From assembly GCF_001427105.1 (NCBI RefSeq), contig NZ_LMGI01000001.1, forward strand, positions 1,116,001 through 1,180,000: 64,000 bases of DNA, read 5' to 3'. The notes beneath the pieces are model-generated. The model was given only the letters and a program-made list of their open reading frames with translations. It made no database searches and was not told the origin of the DNA. Positions within the stretch are counted from its first letter, which is position 1. Each line of letters opens with the position of its first letter. Both the position numbers and the translations under genes were made by a program. The DNA comes from Sphingopyxis sp. Root154. GTDB lineage: Bacteria > Pseudomonadota > Alphaproteobacteria > Sphingomonadales > Sphingomonadaceae. Shown here piece by piece: positions 42,219 through 52,371 of this stretch.

Positions 42219-43649
42219 ATGACCCGGCCCCGCACCCTTTATGAGAAAATCTGGGACGCGCATGTCGTCGAACAGCGCCCCGATGCCACCTGCTTGATCT
42301 TCATCGACCGTCACCTCGTCCATGAAGTCACCAGCCCGCAGGCCTTTGCCGGACTTCGCGCGACCGGCCGCATGGTGCGCCGCCCCGACCTGACGCTTGC
42401 GGTGCCCGATCATAATGTGCCGACGACCGCGCGGCTCGATGCGAGCGGCAACAAGCTGCCGATCGCCGACGCCGAAAGCGCGGCGCAGCTCGCGGCGCTC
42501 GAGAAGAACGCGCCCGAATATGGCATCCGTTATATCGACGCGGTCGCACCCGAACAGGGCATCGTCCATGTCGTCGGCCCCGAGCAGGGCTTTTCGCTGC
42601 CCGGCACGACGATCGTCTGCGGCGACAGCCACACCGCCTGCCACGGCGGCATCGGCGCGCTCGCCTTTGGCATCGGGACGAGCGAGGTCGAGCATGTGCT
42701 CGCGACGCAAACGCTGCTGCTCCAGCCGTCGAAGACGATGGAAGTGCGCGTCGAGGGCGAGGTCGGCCCCGGCGTCAGCGCAAAGGACATCATCCTCCAC
42801 ATTACCGGCGTCATCGGCGCCGCGGGCGGCACCGGCCATGTCATCGAATATACGGGCAGCGCGATCCGTGCGCTCAGCGTCGAGGGCCGCCTGACCGTCA
42901 GCAATATGGCGATCGAAGGCGGCGCGCGCGCGGGGCTGATCGCGCCCGACGAGACGACCTTCGCCTATCTCAAGGGCCGCCCCTATGCGCCGAAGGGCGC
43001 CGACTGGCACGCCGCGGTCGCGTACTGGAAAAGCCTCGCGACCGATCCGGGCGCGACCTATGACAAGACCGTCGTCATCGACGCCGCCGACATCGCGCCG
43101 AGCGTCACCTGGGGCACCAGCCCCGAGGATGTCGTGCCGATCACCGGCATCGTCCCGGATCCGGCAAGTTTCGCCGACCCGTCGAAGCAGGCCGCCGCCG
43201 CCAAGTCGCTCGCGTACATGGGGCTTGAGCCCGGCACGCGGATGCAGGATGTGCCGGTCGAGAATATCTTCATCGGCAGCTGCACCAACAGCCGCATCGA
43301 GGATCTGCGCGCCGCCGCGGCGGTGATCAAGGGCCGCCACAAGGCCGACAATGTCAAATGGGCGATCGTCGTCCCCGGATCGGGGCTGGTCAAGGCGCAG
43401 GCCGAGGCCGAAGGGCTCGACCGCATCTTCACCGACGCGGGGCTCGAATGGCGCGAGCCCGGCTGTTCGGCGTGTCTCGCGATGAACCCCGACAAGGTGC
43501 CCGCGGGCGAACGCTGCGCCTCGACGAGCAACCGCAATTTCGTCGGGCGGCAGGGCCCGGGCGCGCGCACGCACCTCGTCAGCCCCGCGATGGCGGCGGC
43601 GGCGGCGGTGACGGGCAAGCTCACCGACGTGCGGGAGCTGATGGCATGA
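42219..43649 (+). CDS. leuC: 3-isopropylmalate dehydratase large subunit
   Basis: The 476-residue aconitase-family subunit starts [15 protein letters not shown]. [4Fe-4S] ligands are in [18 protein letters not shown] and [13 protein letters not shown], with [13 protein letters not shown] and [16 protein letters not shown] earlier (cited in part). It isomerises 2- and 3-isopropylmalate in leucine synthesis with LeuD. ATG 42219 is preferred to the in-frame GTG 42210 by comparison with the family. The stop overlaps the leuD start (ATGA). Confidence 0.96.
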   Translation: MTRPRTLYEKIWDAHVVEQRPDATCLIFIDRHLVHEVTSPQAFAGLRATGRMVRRPDLTLAVPDHNVPTTARLDASGNKLPIADAESAAQLAALEKNAPEYGIRYIDAVAPEQGIVHVVGPEQGFSLPGTTIVCGDSHTACHGGIGALAFGIGTSEVEHVLATQTLLLQPSKTMEVRVEGEVGPGVSAKDIILHITGVIGAAGGTGHVIEYTGSAIRALSVEGRLTVSNMAIEGGARAGLIAPDETTFAYLKGRPYAPKGADWHAAVAYWKSLATDPGATYDKTVVIDAADIAPSVTWGTSPEDVVPITGIVPDPASFADPSKQAAAAKSLAYMGLEPGTRMQDVPVENIFIGSCTNSRIEDLRAAAAVIKGRHKADNVKWAIVVPGSGLVKAQAEAEGLDRIFTDAGLEWREPGCSACLAMNPDKVPAGERCASTSNRNFVGRQGPGARTHLVSPAMAAAAAVTGKLTDVRELMA

Positions 43650-44236
43650 CCCCGCTCGACAAGGTCGAAGGCCGCGCGATCCCGTTCGGGCTCAAGAATG
43701 TCGATACCGACGTGATCATCCCCGCTCACTGGCTGAAGACGACGACGCGTGAGGGCATGGGGCGCGGGGCGTTCGAAAGCCTGCGCGCCGATCCCGACAA
43801 TCTGTTCGACAGCGCCGATTTCAAGGGCGCGCCGATTCTGATCGCGGGCGACAATTTCGGTTGCGGGTCGAGCCGCGAACATGCGGCATGGGCGCTCGGC
43901 GACCTTGGCATCCGCGTCGTGATCGCGCCCAGCTATTCGGACATTTTCTCTGGAAATGCGGTCAAGAACGGCATCCTTCCCGTGGTATTGCCGCAGGCGG
44001 CGATCGACCGGCTGATGGAGGTCGCGGCAACCGATCCGGTGTTCGTCGACCTCGAGCATCAGACGGTGACGACGCAGTTCCAGGACCGTTTCAGCTTCGA
44101 GATCGACCCGTTCCGCAAGATGTGCCTGCTCGAAGGGCTCGACGAAATTTCGCTGACCGAAAAGAGCGACGCGGCGATCGGCGCTTATGAGAAAAAGCTC
44201 GACGCAGATCGGCCGTGGATGCGTCCTGCCGCATAA
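43646..44236 (+). CDS. leuD: 3-isopropylmalate dehydratase small subunit
   Basis: The 196-residue subunit has the swivelling-domain block [21 protein letters not shown] and [14 protein letters not shown]. It works with LeuC in the second step of leucine synthesis. The start overlaps the leuC stop by 4 bases and the gene is about 30 bases before the quinone-oxidoreductase gene. Confidence 0.96.
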   Translation: MTPLDKVEGRAIPFGLKNVDTDVIIPAHWLKTTTREGMGRGAFESLRADPDNLFDSADFKGAPILIAGDNFGCGSSREHAAWALGDLGIRVVIAPSYSDIFSGNAVKNGILPVVLPQAAIDRLMEVAATDPVFVDLEHQTVTTQFQDRFSFEIDPFRKMCLLEGLDEISLTEKSDAAIGAYEKKLDADRPWMRPAA

Positions 44237-44264
44237 TATCGCACGAACATCATAAGAGGAGAAG

Positions 44265-45263
44265 ATGATGAAGGCTCTCTTGTCGACCGCAACCGGCGGC
44301 CCCGAAACGCTCACCTTGGGTGAACTGCCGCGCCCGACCGCGAGCAAGGGCCAGATCGTGATCGATGTGAAGGCCTGCGCGGTCAACTTCCCCGACGTGC
44401 TGATCATCGAGGACAAATATCAGTTCCGCCCCGAACGCCCCTTTGCCCCGGGCGGCGAAGTCGCGGGGCTCGTCGCCGAAGTCGGCGATGGCGTGACCGA
44501 ATTCAAGGTCGGCGACCGCGTCATCGCGGGCTGCGGCAATGGCGGCATGTCCGAAGCCGTCGCGGTCAGCGTCCACAATGTCTATCACCTTCCCGAAGCG
44601 CATGATTTCGCCGCGGGCGCGTCGCTGCTGATGACCTATGGCACCAGCATCCATGCGCTCGTTGATCGCGGGCATATCGAGGAAGGCGACACGTTGCTGG
44701 TGCTCGGCGCATCGGGCGGCGTCGGCATCGCCGCGGTCGAGCTGGGCAAGGCCTTCGGCGCGCGCGTCGTTGCCGGCGTGTCGAGCGAGGAAAAGGCCGA
44801 CATCGCGCGTCAGGCGGGCGCCGACGAGGTGGTCGTCTATGGCCGCCAGCCGTTCGACAAGGACCAGTCGAAGGAGCTTGCGAACAAGTTCAAGGAAGCC
44901 GTTGGCCCGAATGGCGCCAACGTCATCTATGACGCGGTCGGCGGCGATTATGCCGAACCCGCGCTGCGTTCGATCGCATGGGAAGGCCGCTATCTCGTCG
45001 TCGGTTTCCCCGCGGGCATTCCGCGCCTGCCACTCAACCTCACCCTGCTCAAGAGCTGCGACGTCGCGGGGGTGTTCTGGGGGGCATTTGTGGCTCGCGA
45101 ACCGCTACGCAACCGCGCGAATATCGCGCGGCTCTTCCAGCTGTGGGAGCAGGGCAAGATCAAGCCGCGGGTGACCGGGAGCTTCGCCCTCGCCGACGGC
45201 GGCAAGGCGATCGCCAAGCTCGGCGACCGGACGGCGGTCGGCAAGCTGGTCGTCACGATCTGA
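44265..45263 (+). CDS. NADPH:quinone oxidoreductase-like zinc-less MDR protein
   Basis: The 332-residue protein has the QOR pattern: KACAVNFPDVLIIEDKYQF, PGGEVAGLVAEVGDGVTEFKVGDRV, and the Rossmann motif LVLGASGGVGIAAVELGKAFGA, with AGRYLVVGFPAGIPRLPLN. No zinc ligands are present, as in quinone oxidoreductases and enoyl reductases. It likely reduces quinones or enones with NADPH. AGAGGAGAAG precedes the twin ATG (44265/44268). Confidence 0.88.
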   Translation: MMKALLSTATGGPETLTLGELPRPTASKGQIVIDVKACAVNFPDVLIIEDKYQFRPERPFAPGGEVAGLVAEVGDGVTEFKVGDRVIAGCGNGGMSEAVAVSVHNVYHLPEAHDFAAGASLLMTYGTSIHALVDRGHIEEGDTLLVLGASGGVGIAAVELGKAFGARVVAGVSSEEKADIARQAGADEVVVYGRQPFDKDQSKELANKFKEAVGPNGANVIYDAVGGDYAEPALRSIAWEGRYLVVGFPAGIPRLPLNLTLLKSCDVAGVFWGAFVAREPLRNRANIARLFQLWEQGKIKPRVTGSFALADGGKAIAKLGDRTAVGKLVVTI

Positions 45264-45538
45264 AATATCGGCCCGACCCGGCGCTGACCGAAGCGCTGCG
45301 CGACCTCGCGGCGTCGGGACGGATCGAGGTGCGGGTGACGCCCGGCGCGCGTCACGACGAGATCCGGGTCGAGGGCGAAACCGTGTATATCCGCGTTACG
45401 TCCCCGCCCGCCGACGGCGCCGCGAACGACGCGGTGCTGCGCCTGCTCGCCGCGGCGCTCGGCCGTCCGCCGCGCGATTTGACACTGCTTCGCGGAGCGA
45501 ACGCGCGCATCAAATTGATCGGCATTGCGACGAGCTGA
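45260..45538 (+). CDS. DUF167/YggU family small protein
   Basis: The product has the family core RIEVRVTPGARHDEIRVEG, then SPPADGAANDAVLRLLAAALG, a compact alpha-beta protein of unknown function. The homologous region starts upstream of any ATG, GTG or TTG in this frame: the only standard starts are GTG 45329 and 45335, which lose the N-terminal helix. CTG 45260 sits in a CTGA overlap with the preceding stop and would give a normal-length 92-residue protein, but a CTG start is speculative. The function is unknown. Confidence 0.6.
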   Translation: MKYRPDPALTEALRDLAASGRIEVRVTPGARHDEIRVEGETVYIRVTSPPADGAANDAVLRLLAAALGRPPRDLTLLRGANARIKLIGIATS

Positions 45539-45612
45539 TAGCGCCGGGTTAACCAATTGGCAGGGGCTGGGCAGTATAGCTACGAGCAGGACTAGCTGGG
45601 CCAAGGTGGATC

Positions 45613-45906
45613 ATGGCAAAACGCCGATCGACAAGCGAAGAGGGAGACGCGAGTATCGCGAATATTTCGCGTACCCGCCGCGCACAGCTTGTCGCCGAAT
45701 TCGAAGGCGAGCTGGGCATCGACTACAAGGCCCGTGCCAGAGCCGAAGAGGCCGAGCGCCGCTGGATCGCCCGCAAGACCTTTATCGTCTGGACGATCGC
45801 GGTGATGTTCTTTGCCATCGCGTGTCAGAAGCTGTGGGTCATGGGCAACGACGTCGATGTGCCCTTTTCCGACATCAACCCTGTGCGCAGCCTGTTCGGC
45901 GAATAA
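45613..45906 (+). CDS. small single-helix membrane protein
   Basis: The 97-residue protein starts at ATG 45613 behind AAGGTGGA. It has a charged N-terminal half (KARARAEEAERR) and one transmembrane segment (FIVWTIAVMFFAIACQKLW), with a short C-terminal tail. It looks like an inner-membrane anchor or envelope protein with the N-terminus in the cytoplasm. The family is not recognised; sphingomonads carry similar unnamed genes. The upstream leader has a GGTTAACCA half-site of CtrA type at about 45548. Confidence 0.7.
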   Translation: MAKRRSTSEEGDASIANISRTRRAQLVAEFEGELGIDYKARARAEEAERRWIARKTFIVWTIAVMFFAIACQKLWVMGNDVDVPFSDINPVRSLFGE

Positions 45907-45947
45907 CGACGCCGCGTCGATACACGACGAGCGTCAAATCTAACAAG

Positions 45948-46361
45948 TCAGCCCTTTTTTCGGGCAGCTACCAACGCCTTGATGCGCTCACGTTCGGTCT
46001 CAGCACCCGGATCATTCCTGAAATGTGCATTGAGCTGTATCGGTATCTTAAATGAAATCCTGCTGATCGTTTCGTCGCTACGACCATTTGACCCGCCGTC
46101 TTCACTTTGTCCGCCGATTTTCGCTCCGAATCCAACAACCTTGATGAAGCCCTCGGCTCCGCTCTTAGCTGCTCGCGAATCAGTTGATGACTTTGCCGTT
46201 GTTACGGCAATATCGAACGAGACATCCGTGGTAAGCTGAACGGGCTGACCGTTGAGAATGCCAGGCGCAATCGCCACGACCTCCTGGCAATCAACGCGGG
46301 CTTCGTGAACACCAAAAGCTATGTCGGACAGCGCCTGTCGAATAAACTCCGCCAACTCCAT
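45948..46361 (-). CDS. low-GC trypco2-like hypothetical protein directly after sdhA
   Basis: The 137-residue protein starts at ATG 46361, 11 bases after the sdhA stop, on the same strand. It begins ELAEFIRQALSDIAFGVHEA and has FDIAVTT, IKVVGFGAKI and ISRISFKIPIQ strands. That pattern resembles the trypsin-co-occurring domain 2 (trypco2) family seen in bacterial conflict systems, though I give this moderate weight. GC content is visibly lower than that of sdhA. It occupies the place where sdhB usually lies, which suggests later insertion. Confidence 0.65.
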   Translation of the reverse strand: MELAEFIRQALSDIAFGVHEARVDCQEVVAIAPGILNGQPVQLTTDVSFDIAVTTAKSSTDSRAAKSGAEGFIKVVGFGAKIGGQSEDGGSNGRSDETISRISFKIPIQLNAHFRNDPGAETERERIKALVAARKKG

Positions 46362-46372
46362 ATCTGTGTCGC

Positions 46373-48187
46373 TCAATAGACCCGCGCCTTCGGCTTGATA
46401 TATTCGACGTCGTCCGACAGCGTATATTCGTGGACCGGGCGGTAATCGAGGCGGACGCCGCCGCCCTTGCCGCCCCAGCCGTCGAACCAGCCGATGGTGT
46501 GCTTCATCCAGGTCGCGTCGTCGCGGTTCGGGAAATCCTCGTGTGCATGGGCGCCGCGGCTTTCCTTGCGGTTGAACGCCGAATGCATCGTCACCGTCGC
46601 CTGCGCGATGAGGTTGTCGAGCTCGAGCGTTTCGATGAGGTCGGTGTTCCAGATCAGGCTGCGGTCGGTGACATGGACGTCGTTCATCCGCTGATAGGTT
46701 TTGGTGAGCTTTTCCTTGCCCTCCGCCATCAGTTCGTCGGTGCGGAACACTGCCGCATGGGCCGACATCGCGCGCTGCATCTCGGTGCGGATCTCCGCCG
46801 TCGGCGAGCCGCCATTGGCGTTGCGGAAATGATCGAGGCGGCCGAGCGCGAGGTCGGCGCTGTCCTTGGGCAGCGGCTGCTGCGCCGCGCCAGGAGTGAT
46901 GATTTCCTTGAGGCGATGGCCGGTGGCGCGACCGAAGACGACGAGGTCGATCAGGCTGTTCGAGCCGAGGCGGTTCGCGCCATGGACCGACACGCACGCG
47001 GCTTCGCCGACCGCGAACAGACCGGGGACGACGGTATCCGGGCCGTCCTTGCCCAAGGTCACGACTTCGCCGTGATAGTTACAGGGGATGCCGCCCATAT
47101 TGTAGTGGACCGTCGGCACGACGGGGAGCGGCTGGCGCGTCAGGTCGACGCCCGCGAAAATCTTGCCGCTTTCGGTGATGCCCGGCAGGCGTTCAGCGAG
47201 CACCGCGGGATCGATATGGTCGAGGTGCAGATAGATATGATCGTTGTGCGGGCCGACGCCGCGGCCTTCGCGGATTTCGAGCGCCATCGAGCGCGACACG
47301 ACGTCGCGCGATGCCAAATCCTTCGCCGAGGGAGCATAGCGTTCCATGAAACGCTCGCCTTCGGAGTTGGTGAGATACCCGCCCTCGCCGCGTGCACCCT
47401 CGGTGATGAGGACGCCGGCGCCGTAGATGCCCGTCGGGTGGAACTGGACGAATTCCATGTCCTGCAAAGGCAGGCCGGCGCGCAGCACCATGCCGCCGCC
47501 GTCGCCGGTGCAGGTGTGCGCCGAGGTCGCGGTGAAATAGCAGCGGCCGTAACCCCCGGTCGCGAGCACGACGGCCTGCGAACGGAAGCGGTGGATGCTG
47601 CCATCCTCGAGGCACATCGCGATGACGCCGCGGCATTGCTTGCCGTCGGGGCCATCTTCCATGATCAGGTCGAGCGCGAAATATTCGACGAAGAAGTCGG
47701 CGTCATATTTCAGCGACTGCTGATAGAGCGCGTGCAGCATCGCGTGGCCGGTGCGGTCGGCCGCGGCGGCGGTGCGCTGGACCGGCGGGCCTTCGCCCAT
47801 ATTCTGCATATGGCCGCCAAAGGGGCGCTGATAGATGGTGCCGTCGGCGTTGCGGCTGAAGGGCACGCCGGCGTGCTCGAGTTCGTAGACCGCGTTCGGC
47901 GCCTCGCGCACCATATATTCGATCGCGTCCTGGTCGCCGAGCCAGTCGGAGCCCTTGACGGTGTCGTACATGTGCCATTGCCAATGGTCGGGCGAATTGT
48001 TGCCGAGCGACGCGGCGATGCCGCCCTGCGCCGCGACGGTGTGGCTGCGCGTCGGGAACACCTTGGTGATGCAGGCGGTCTTGAGCCCGGCTTCGGCGCT
48101 GCCCATCGTCGCGCGCAGGCCCGATCCGCCGGCGCCGACGACGACGGTGTCATAGATATGGTCGATGATCTTGTAGGCGTCGGTCAT
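46373..48187 (-). CDS. sdhA: succinate dehydrogenase flavoprotein subunit
   Basis: The 604-residue subunit starts at ATG 48187. The flavin site is [19 protein letters not shown], with [13 protein letters not shown] (His for covalent FAD) and the substrate region [21 protein letters not shown] (cited in parts). [15 protein letters not shown] and [17 protein letters not shown] are also typical. It oxidises succinate in the TCA cycle as part of complex II with SdhB, C and D. The gene overlaps neither neighbour and ends just before the low-GC gene; sdhB is not present next to it. Confidence 0.96.
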   Translation of the reverse strand: MTDAYKIIDHIYDTVVVGAGGSGLRATMGSAEAGLKTACITKVFPTRSHTVAAQGGIAASLGNNSPDHWQWHMYDTVKGSDWLGDQDAIEYMVREAPNAVYELEHAGVPFSRNADGTIYQRPFGGHMQNMGEGPPVQRTAAAADRTGHAMLHALYQQSLKYDADFFVEYFALDLIMEDGPDGKQCRGVIAMCLEDGSIHRFRSQAVVLATGGYGRCYFTATSAHTCTGDGGGMVLRAGLPLQDMEFVQFHPTGIYGAGVLITEGARGEGGYLTNSEGERFMERYAPSAKDLASRDVVSRSMALEIREGRGVGPHNDHIYLHLDHIDPAVLAERLPGITESGKIFAGVDLTRQPLPVVPTVHYNMGGIPCNYHGEVVTLGKDGPDTVVPGLFAVGEAACVSVHGANRLGSNSLIDLVVFGRATGHRLKEIITPGAAQQPLPKDSADLALGRLDHFRNANGGSPTAEIRTEMQRAMSAHAAVFRTDELMAEGKEKLTKTYQRMNDVHVTDRSLIWNTDLIETLELDNLIAQATVTMHSAFNRKESRGAHAHEDFPNRDDATWMKHTIGWFDGWGGKGGGVRLDYRPVHEYTLSDDVEYIKPKARVY

Positions 48188-48188
48188 C

Positions 48189-48596
48189 TTACATGCCCCC
48201 CGGAGCGAGCCCGGCGGCGGGCGCAAGCACGATACGGACAATGGCAAAGATGCCATAGGCGGCGCCGCCGATCGCGTAGAAGTTGAGAAGGACGAGCGAC
48301 AGCAGACGCGTCGCCTCGCCATGGACATAGTCCTCGATCAGCACCGTCAGGCCAAGCCGCAGGTGCCAGAAGACGCTGACCACCATCAGGATCAGCGCGA
48401 GCGCGACGGTGGGATTCGATGCCCAGCGCAGCACCGCAGCATGATCGCCGAGCGGCAGTCGGATCAGCGAAACGAACAGGAAGCCGACGAGCAGGATATT
48501 GGCGAGCGCGGTCAGCCGCTGCTGCAGCCAGTGCTGCGAGCCATGCCCCGACGAGCCGAGGCCGCGGACCTTGCCCAGATGCGTGCCATTGCCCAT
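48189..48596 (-). CDS. sdhD: succinate dehydrogenase membrane anchor subunit
   Basis: The 135-residue protein has three hydrophobic helices and the family motif [18 protein letters not shown] near the second and third helices, including the heme-ligand His region. It anchors SdhAB to the inner membrane with SdhC. Its start shares a base with the sdhC stop and its stop is one base before the sdhA start. Confidence 0.9.
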   Translation of the reverse strand: MGNGTHLGKVRGLGSSGHGSQHWLQQRLTALANILLVGFLFVSLIRLPLGDHAAVLRWASNPTVALALILMVVSVFWHLRLGLTVLIEDYVHGEATRLLSLVLLNFYAIGGAAYGIFAIVRIVLAPAAGLAPGGM

Positions 48597-49039
48597 CAGA
48601 GTGCCCCCGCCATGATATAGAGCCAGGTCGCGGCGGTCGCGAGGACGCCCGCAGTGATCACGACGATCGACCAGAGCTTGTTGGTCTTCAGTTCGTAACC
48701 GGCACCCGTATCGAGCACGAAGTGGCGCAGCCCCGAAAAGAGATGCTGGAAAAAGGCCCAGGTCAGGCCGACAAGCACGACCTTGCCGACGATATTGGTG
48801 ATCTGGTGAACGATGCCGACCTCGGGGCTGGGATCGTGCCAGACGCAGGCGAGGAATGCCGCATAAGCGTCGGGACCGGCCGCGAGCGCGCCAAGCCACC
48901 AGAGGAACATGCACGCACCAACGATCGCGAGACCGTCACCGCTCGCGCGATGAAGGATCGAGACCGCCATCGCGGGGGTCCATTTATATACCTGCAGATG
49001 CGGGGAGCGCGGACGCGCGCTCGGTTCGTTGCCAGCCAT
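48596..49039 (-). CDS. sdhC: succinate dehydrogenase cytochrome b556 subunit
   Basis: The 147-residue protein has RPRSPHLQVYKW, then MAVSILHRASGDGL, which is the SdhC signature. It also has three transmembrane helices and SGLRHFVLDTG with the second heme-ligand His. It is the first gene of the sdhCDA cluster and begins 1 base before the end of sdhD. The 111 bases upstream hold the promoter but no other gene. Confidence 0.93.
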   Translation of the reverse strand: MAGNEPSARPRSPHLQVYKWTPAMAVSILHRASGDGLAIVGACMFLWWLGALAAGPDAYAAFLACVWHDPSPEVGIVHQITNIVGKVVLVGLTWAFFQHLFSGLRHFVLDTGAGYELKTNKLWSIVVITAGVLATAATWLYIMAGAL

Positions 49040-49150
49040 ATCAGCCCTGTCTTGACTCTAAACGGTCGATGCGGTGCCGGTTAAGCCTTCCCGCCGCGAT
49101 ATGCAATTGCTTAGGAGCATAGGCAAAAAAATCGCCGCCTTTCGCGATAT

Positions 49151-50215
49151 TCAGCCCGTCACGAACCCGTTGAGCGCGAGCCAGCCTGCAAGAATGGCCA
49201 TATATTCGGACGAATCCGGCCGTTCGGTGCCGTCGTGCTTGGGATCGAGCGAGATTTTCTGGTCGGCCGACATCTGCATCGCGTGATCGGCACCGGCGAT
49301 GCTGTGCACCGTCAGTTTCGGCATCTGCGCCGCGACGGCCTTCAGCCGCTCGACCGAGACGGCGACCGGCACCACCGCATCGTCGGCGCCATAAAGGACG
49401 AGCGTCGGCACGGTGACCGCCGACAGATTCTTCAGCGGATCATTCTCGATCTCGCGGCGCCAGCCCGAAACGGCGCGGTCGCGTATCGTTTCGCCCATGT
49501 AGGTATATTTAAACCACGGCTGCGTCTTTGCCGCGTCGATCATTTTCTGCGCGGCCTCGCGGCTGGCGGTTCCGCGCATATAGTCGTCGACCGCTTTTCG
49601 CGTCGCCGTCATCTGGTCGATCTCGGCCTGCGAGTGGCCGTTCGCCCTGAGGTGATTGGTCGAGGAGAAGAGCATCTGCACGTCCGCAGTGACGACCGGC
49701 GCCGACACCGCGATCACAAAGGCGATGTCGGTGCTTCGCGACGCCGCGAGCGGCGAAATCCAACCCCCTTGGCTCAGCCCCCATGTTCCGATCCGCCGCG
49801 GATCGATGCGCGGATCACCCTTCAGGCTCTGCGCCGCGGCAATCGCATCGTCGGCGAGGACGGCGAAGTCGCCAGCCGTCTTTGTGCCCGACTGGCCCGA
49901 ACCGCGCCGGTCATAGACGAAGACGGCGACGCCGAGCGCAGGCAGCGCGGTCTTGAGATGATCGTAGAGCGACGCGCCCCGAAGTGGCGACGACGCGCTG
50001 TGCGTGACGACGACCGCCGCCACCGGCCGCGCACTCCGCGGCAGGATGAGCGTCCCCGACAGCTCGGTGTCGCCGCTCATGAAACGGCGATCTTCGGTAA
50101 CGACCTGCGTCGTCGCGGGCGCGCTCCACGGGAAAGCGGGCGCGGGCGCCGCAAGCGCCGGGTGGAATGCGGCGAGCCCGGCCACGACGGCCCAAAGGGC
50201 GGCGGTCATGCGCAT
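49151..50215 (-). CDS. exported alpha/beta hydrolase
   Basis: The 354-residue protein has a signal peptide (MRMTAALWAVVAGLAAFHPALAAPA) and the fold of the AB hydrolases: VVTHSASS, then FVYDRRGSGQSG, then the nucleophile elbow TWGLSQGGW (Ser in G-L-S-Q-G). The catalytic acid is near VLYGADDAVVPV and the His in IAGADHAMQ. The substrate is unknown; periplasmic esterase or peptidase-type activity is likely. TTG 50218 and ATG 50215 are both possible starts. Confidence 0.85.
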   Translation of the reverse strand: MRMTAALWAVVAGLAAFHPALAAPAPAFPWSAPATTQVVTEDRRFMSGDTELSGTLILPRSARPVAAVVVTHSASSPLRGASLYDHLKTALPALGVAVFVYDRRGSGQSGTKTAGDFAVLADDAIAAAQSLKGDPRIDPRRIGTWGLSQGGWISPLAASRSTDIAFVIAVSAPVVTADVQMLFSSTNHLRANGHSQAEIDQMTATRKAVDDYMRGTASREAAQKMIDAAKTQPWFKYTYMGETIRDRAVSGWRREIENDPLKNLSAVTVPTLVLYGADDAVVPVAVSVERLKAVAAQMPKLTVHSIAGADHAMQMSADQKISLDPKHDGTERPDSSEYMAILAGWLALNGFVTG

Positions 50216-50255
50216 CAAAGAGTCCCCGGCCCGGCCAAGGGCGCGAGGAAATGCC

Positions 50256-50498
50256 TCACTTGATCTTGCCGCGGTTCGCGTAGAGCAAGGCCGCGATCAC
50301 CGCCGCCGAGCCGATGCCAAGGCCCGCGGCCGCGGCGGTCTTCCAGCCGCGCTTGCCCTTGGCCGCTTCCTCGTCGGCGGCCTGCGCCGCCTCGGCGGCT
50401 TCGCGCTGCTGCTGGCGCTCGCGCGCGGCGCGCAGCACTTCATTTTCTTCCTGCTCGTCGTCGTCTTGCGGCGGGGGAGGTGGCACTTGCTCGGTCAT
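50256..50498 (-). CDS. small charged single-helix protein
   Basis: The 80-residue protein has a Pro-rich start (EQVPPPPPQDDDEQEE), a charged coiled-coil-like helix and a C-terminal transmembrane segment (GIGSAAVIAALLYANRG). It is probably a tail-anchored inner-membrane protein. The function is unknown. It is 27 bases downstream of alanine dehydrogenase on the same strand. Confidence 0.65.
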   Translation of the reverse strand: MTEQVPPPPPQDDDEQEENEVLRAARERQQQREAAEAAQAADEEAAKGKRGWKTAAAAGLGIGSAAVIAALLYANRGKIK

Positions 50499-50525
50499 CG
50501 TCTCTCTATGTCCTTTTGTGTTTTG

Positions 50526-51641
50526 TCAGGCGAGCGCCTGTTCGACAGGCACATAATCGGTTCCGATCGCTTCGGCTACGGCTTCGAACGTCACCTTACC
50601 ATTCCAAACGTTCAAACCCTGCGCAAGATGCACGTCGCGTTTCAAAGCGTCTTTCCAGCCGAGATCGGCGATGCGCAGCGCGTGCGGCAGGGTGACATTG
50701 TTGAGCGCATAGGTGCTGGTGCGCGCGACCGCCCCGGGCATGTTCGCGACCGCATAATGGACGATGCCGTCGACGACATAGGTGGGTTCGGCGTGCGTCG
50801 TCGCGTGGCTCGTCTCGAAGCAACCGCCCTGATCGATCGCGACGTCGACGAGCACCGAGCCGGGGCGCATCGTGCCGAGCATCTCGCGCGTGACGAGCTT
50901 CGGCGCTTCGGCACCGGGGATCAGCACCGCGCCGATGACGAGATCGGCCTCGGCGACGCATTCGGCAAGGTTCGCGCGGTTCGAGAAGCGCGTCTTGGCG
51001 CGCGCTTCGAAGAAGGTGCCGACGCGTTCGAGCACTTCGGGATCGCGGTCGAGGATGGTGACGTCGGCGCCGAGGCCGGCCGCCATTTGCGCCGCGTTGA
51101 AACCGACGACGCCGCCGCCGATCACGCAGATCTTGCCCGGCGCGACGCCGGGAACGCCGCCGAGCAGCACGCCACGCCCGCCGTGCGCCTTTTCGAGCGC
51201 GGTCGCGCCGGCCTGGATCGACATACGCCCCGCGACCTGGCTCATCGGTTTCAGCAGCGGCAGGCCGCCGTGCGGGCTGGTGACGGTTTCATAAGCGATG
51301 CACACCGCGCCCGAGGCCATCAGGTCGCGCGTCTGGTCGGGATCGGGCGCAAGGTGGAGATAGGTGTAGAGGATCTGGCCGGGGCGCAGCATCGCGCGCT
51401 CGACGGGCTGCGGTTCCTTGACCTTCACGACCATCTCGCACTGCGCAAAAATCTCTTCGGCGGTCTGAACGATTTCGGCGCCCGCCTCGACATAATAGCG
51501 GTCGTGCGCGCCGATCCCCTCGCCCGCGCCGGTCTGCACCAGCACGCGGTGGCCATGGACGACGAGCTCGCGCGCGCTCTCGGGGGTCAGGCCGACGCGA
51601 TATTCGTGATTCTTGATTTCCTTGGGGGTGCCGATGATCAT
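50526..51641 (-). CDS. ald: alanine dehydrogenase
   Basis: The 371-residue enzyme has the Ald N-terminal pattern [19 protein letters not shown], then [10 protein letters not shown] and [14 protein letters not shown], then the NAD loop [20 protein letters not shown]. It interconverts alanine and pyruvate plus ammonia with NADH. A divergent Lrp-type regulator is 158 bases upstream, the common AldR-Ald arrangement. Confidence 0.95.
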   Translation of the reverse strand: MIIGTPKEIKNHEYRVGLTPESARELVVHGHRVLVQTGAGEGIGAHDRYYVEAGAEIVQTAEEIFAQCEMVVKVKEPQPVERAMLRPGQILYTYLHLAPDPDQTRDLMASGAVCIAYETVTSPHGGLPLLKPMSQVAGRMSIQAGATALEKAHGGRGVLLGGVPGVAPGKICVIGGGVVGFNAAQMAAGLGADVTILDRDPEVLERVGTFFEARAKTRFSNRANLAECVAEADLVIGAVLIPGAEAPKLVTREMLGTMRPGSVLVDVAIDQGGCFETSHATTHAEPTYVVDGIVHYAVANMPGAVARTSTYALNNVTLPHALRIADLGWKDALKRDVHLAQGLNVWNGKVTFEAVAEAIGTDYVPVEQALA

Positions 51642-51799
51642 GGTCGCTCTCCGAATATGAGTGTCATCGGCGATCGACTATCGCCGCCGAAAACTTGTCG
51701 GCGCTTTTAGCAGAAATGGCTCGCGAGGTGCTTGCATATCCTTTGCGGATTCGCGACATACTTGCACGATTTTGGCGTAGAATGGACCGATGGCGCACA

Positions 51800-52267
51800 A
51801 TGATTGACCGGATCGACGTCAAGCTGCTCGACTTGCTGCAACGGCAAGGCCCGCGCCCTGCCGCCGAGCTGGGGGAAATCGTCGGGCTGTCGGCGTCGGC
51901 GTGCCACCGGCGCATCCGCGCGCTGGAGGCGGCGGGGATCATCACCGGCTACACCGCACGGCTGAACCCCGAGAGCATCGGGCTGGGGCTCGATGTGTTC
52001 GTCGACATCAGCCTGACGTCGCAGAGCGAAGAGGCGCTGACCGCGTTCGAGAGCGCGGTGAAGAGTTTCGACGAGATCCTCGAATGCCAGTTGCTGTCGG
52101 GGGCGTCGGATTACCGGTTGCGCGTCGCAGCGCGCAACGTTGCCGATTTCGACCGGCTGCACCGCCACTGCCTGTCGCGCCTGCCGGGGGTCGCGGCGAT
52201 GCACAGCGCCTTTGCCCTGCGCACGATCAAGGCGTTCGACGGCTATCCGGTCCCCTCCGCAGGTTAA
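51800..52267 (+). CDS. Lrp/AsnC family transcriptional regulator
   Basis: The 155-residue regulator has the N-terminal helix-turn-helix ([47 protein letters not shown], cited in parts) and the RAM/effector domain with [20 protein letters not shown] 51800 gives the classical Lrp start; ATG 51782 would add six residues. The position next to divergent ald suggests it is the alanine-responsive controller of that gene. Confidence 0.9.
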   Translation: MIDRIDVKLLDLLQRQGPRPAAELGEIVGLSASACHRRIRALEAAGIITGYTARLNPESIGLGLDVFVDISLTSQSEEALTAFESAVKSFDEILECQLLSGASDYRLRVAARNVADFDRLHRHCLSRLPGVAAMHSAFALRTIKAFDGYPVPSAG

Positions 52268-52371
52268 CACCGCTTTTACCATTTCTGCCGCATATCCCGT
52301 TCACCAGTTTCATGGGACGCATGCGGGCGGCAGACCCGCGCGCCTTTCGGGTCGATCAGGGAAGCAGGATC

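Noticed and set aside
42012..43574. Upstream extension of crtZ on the minus strand
   Set aside because: It is antisense to leuC and has no homology. CrtZ homologues start near ATG 42011.
45540..45612. CtrA-regulated promoter at a GGTTAACCA half-site
   Set aside because: Only one half-site is present and no second TTAA at the correct distance, so the support is too weak for a feature.
46430..48286. 618-residue plus-strand open frame across sdhA
   Set aside because: It is antisense to sdhA. The sdhA frame has all catalytic motifs, and this frame has none.
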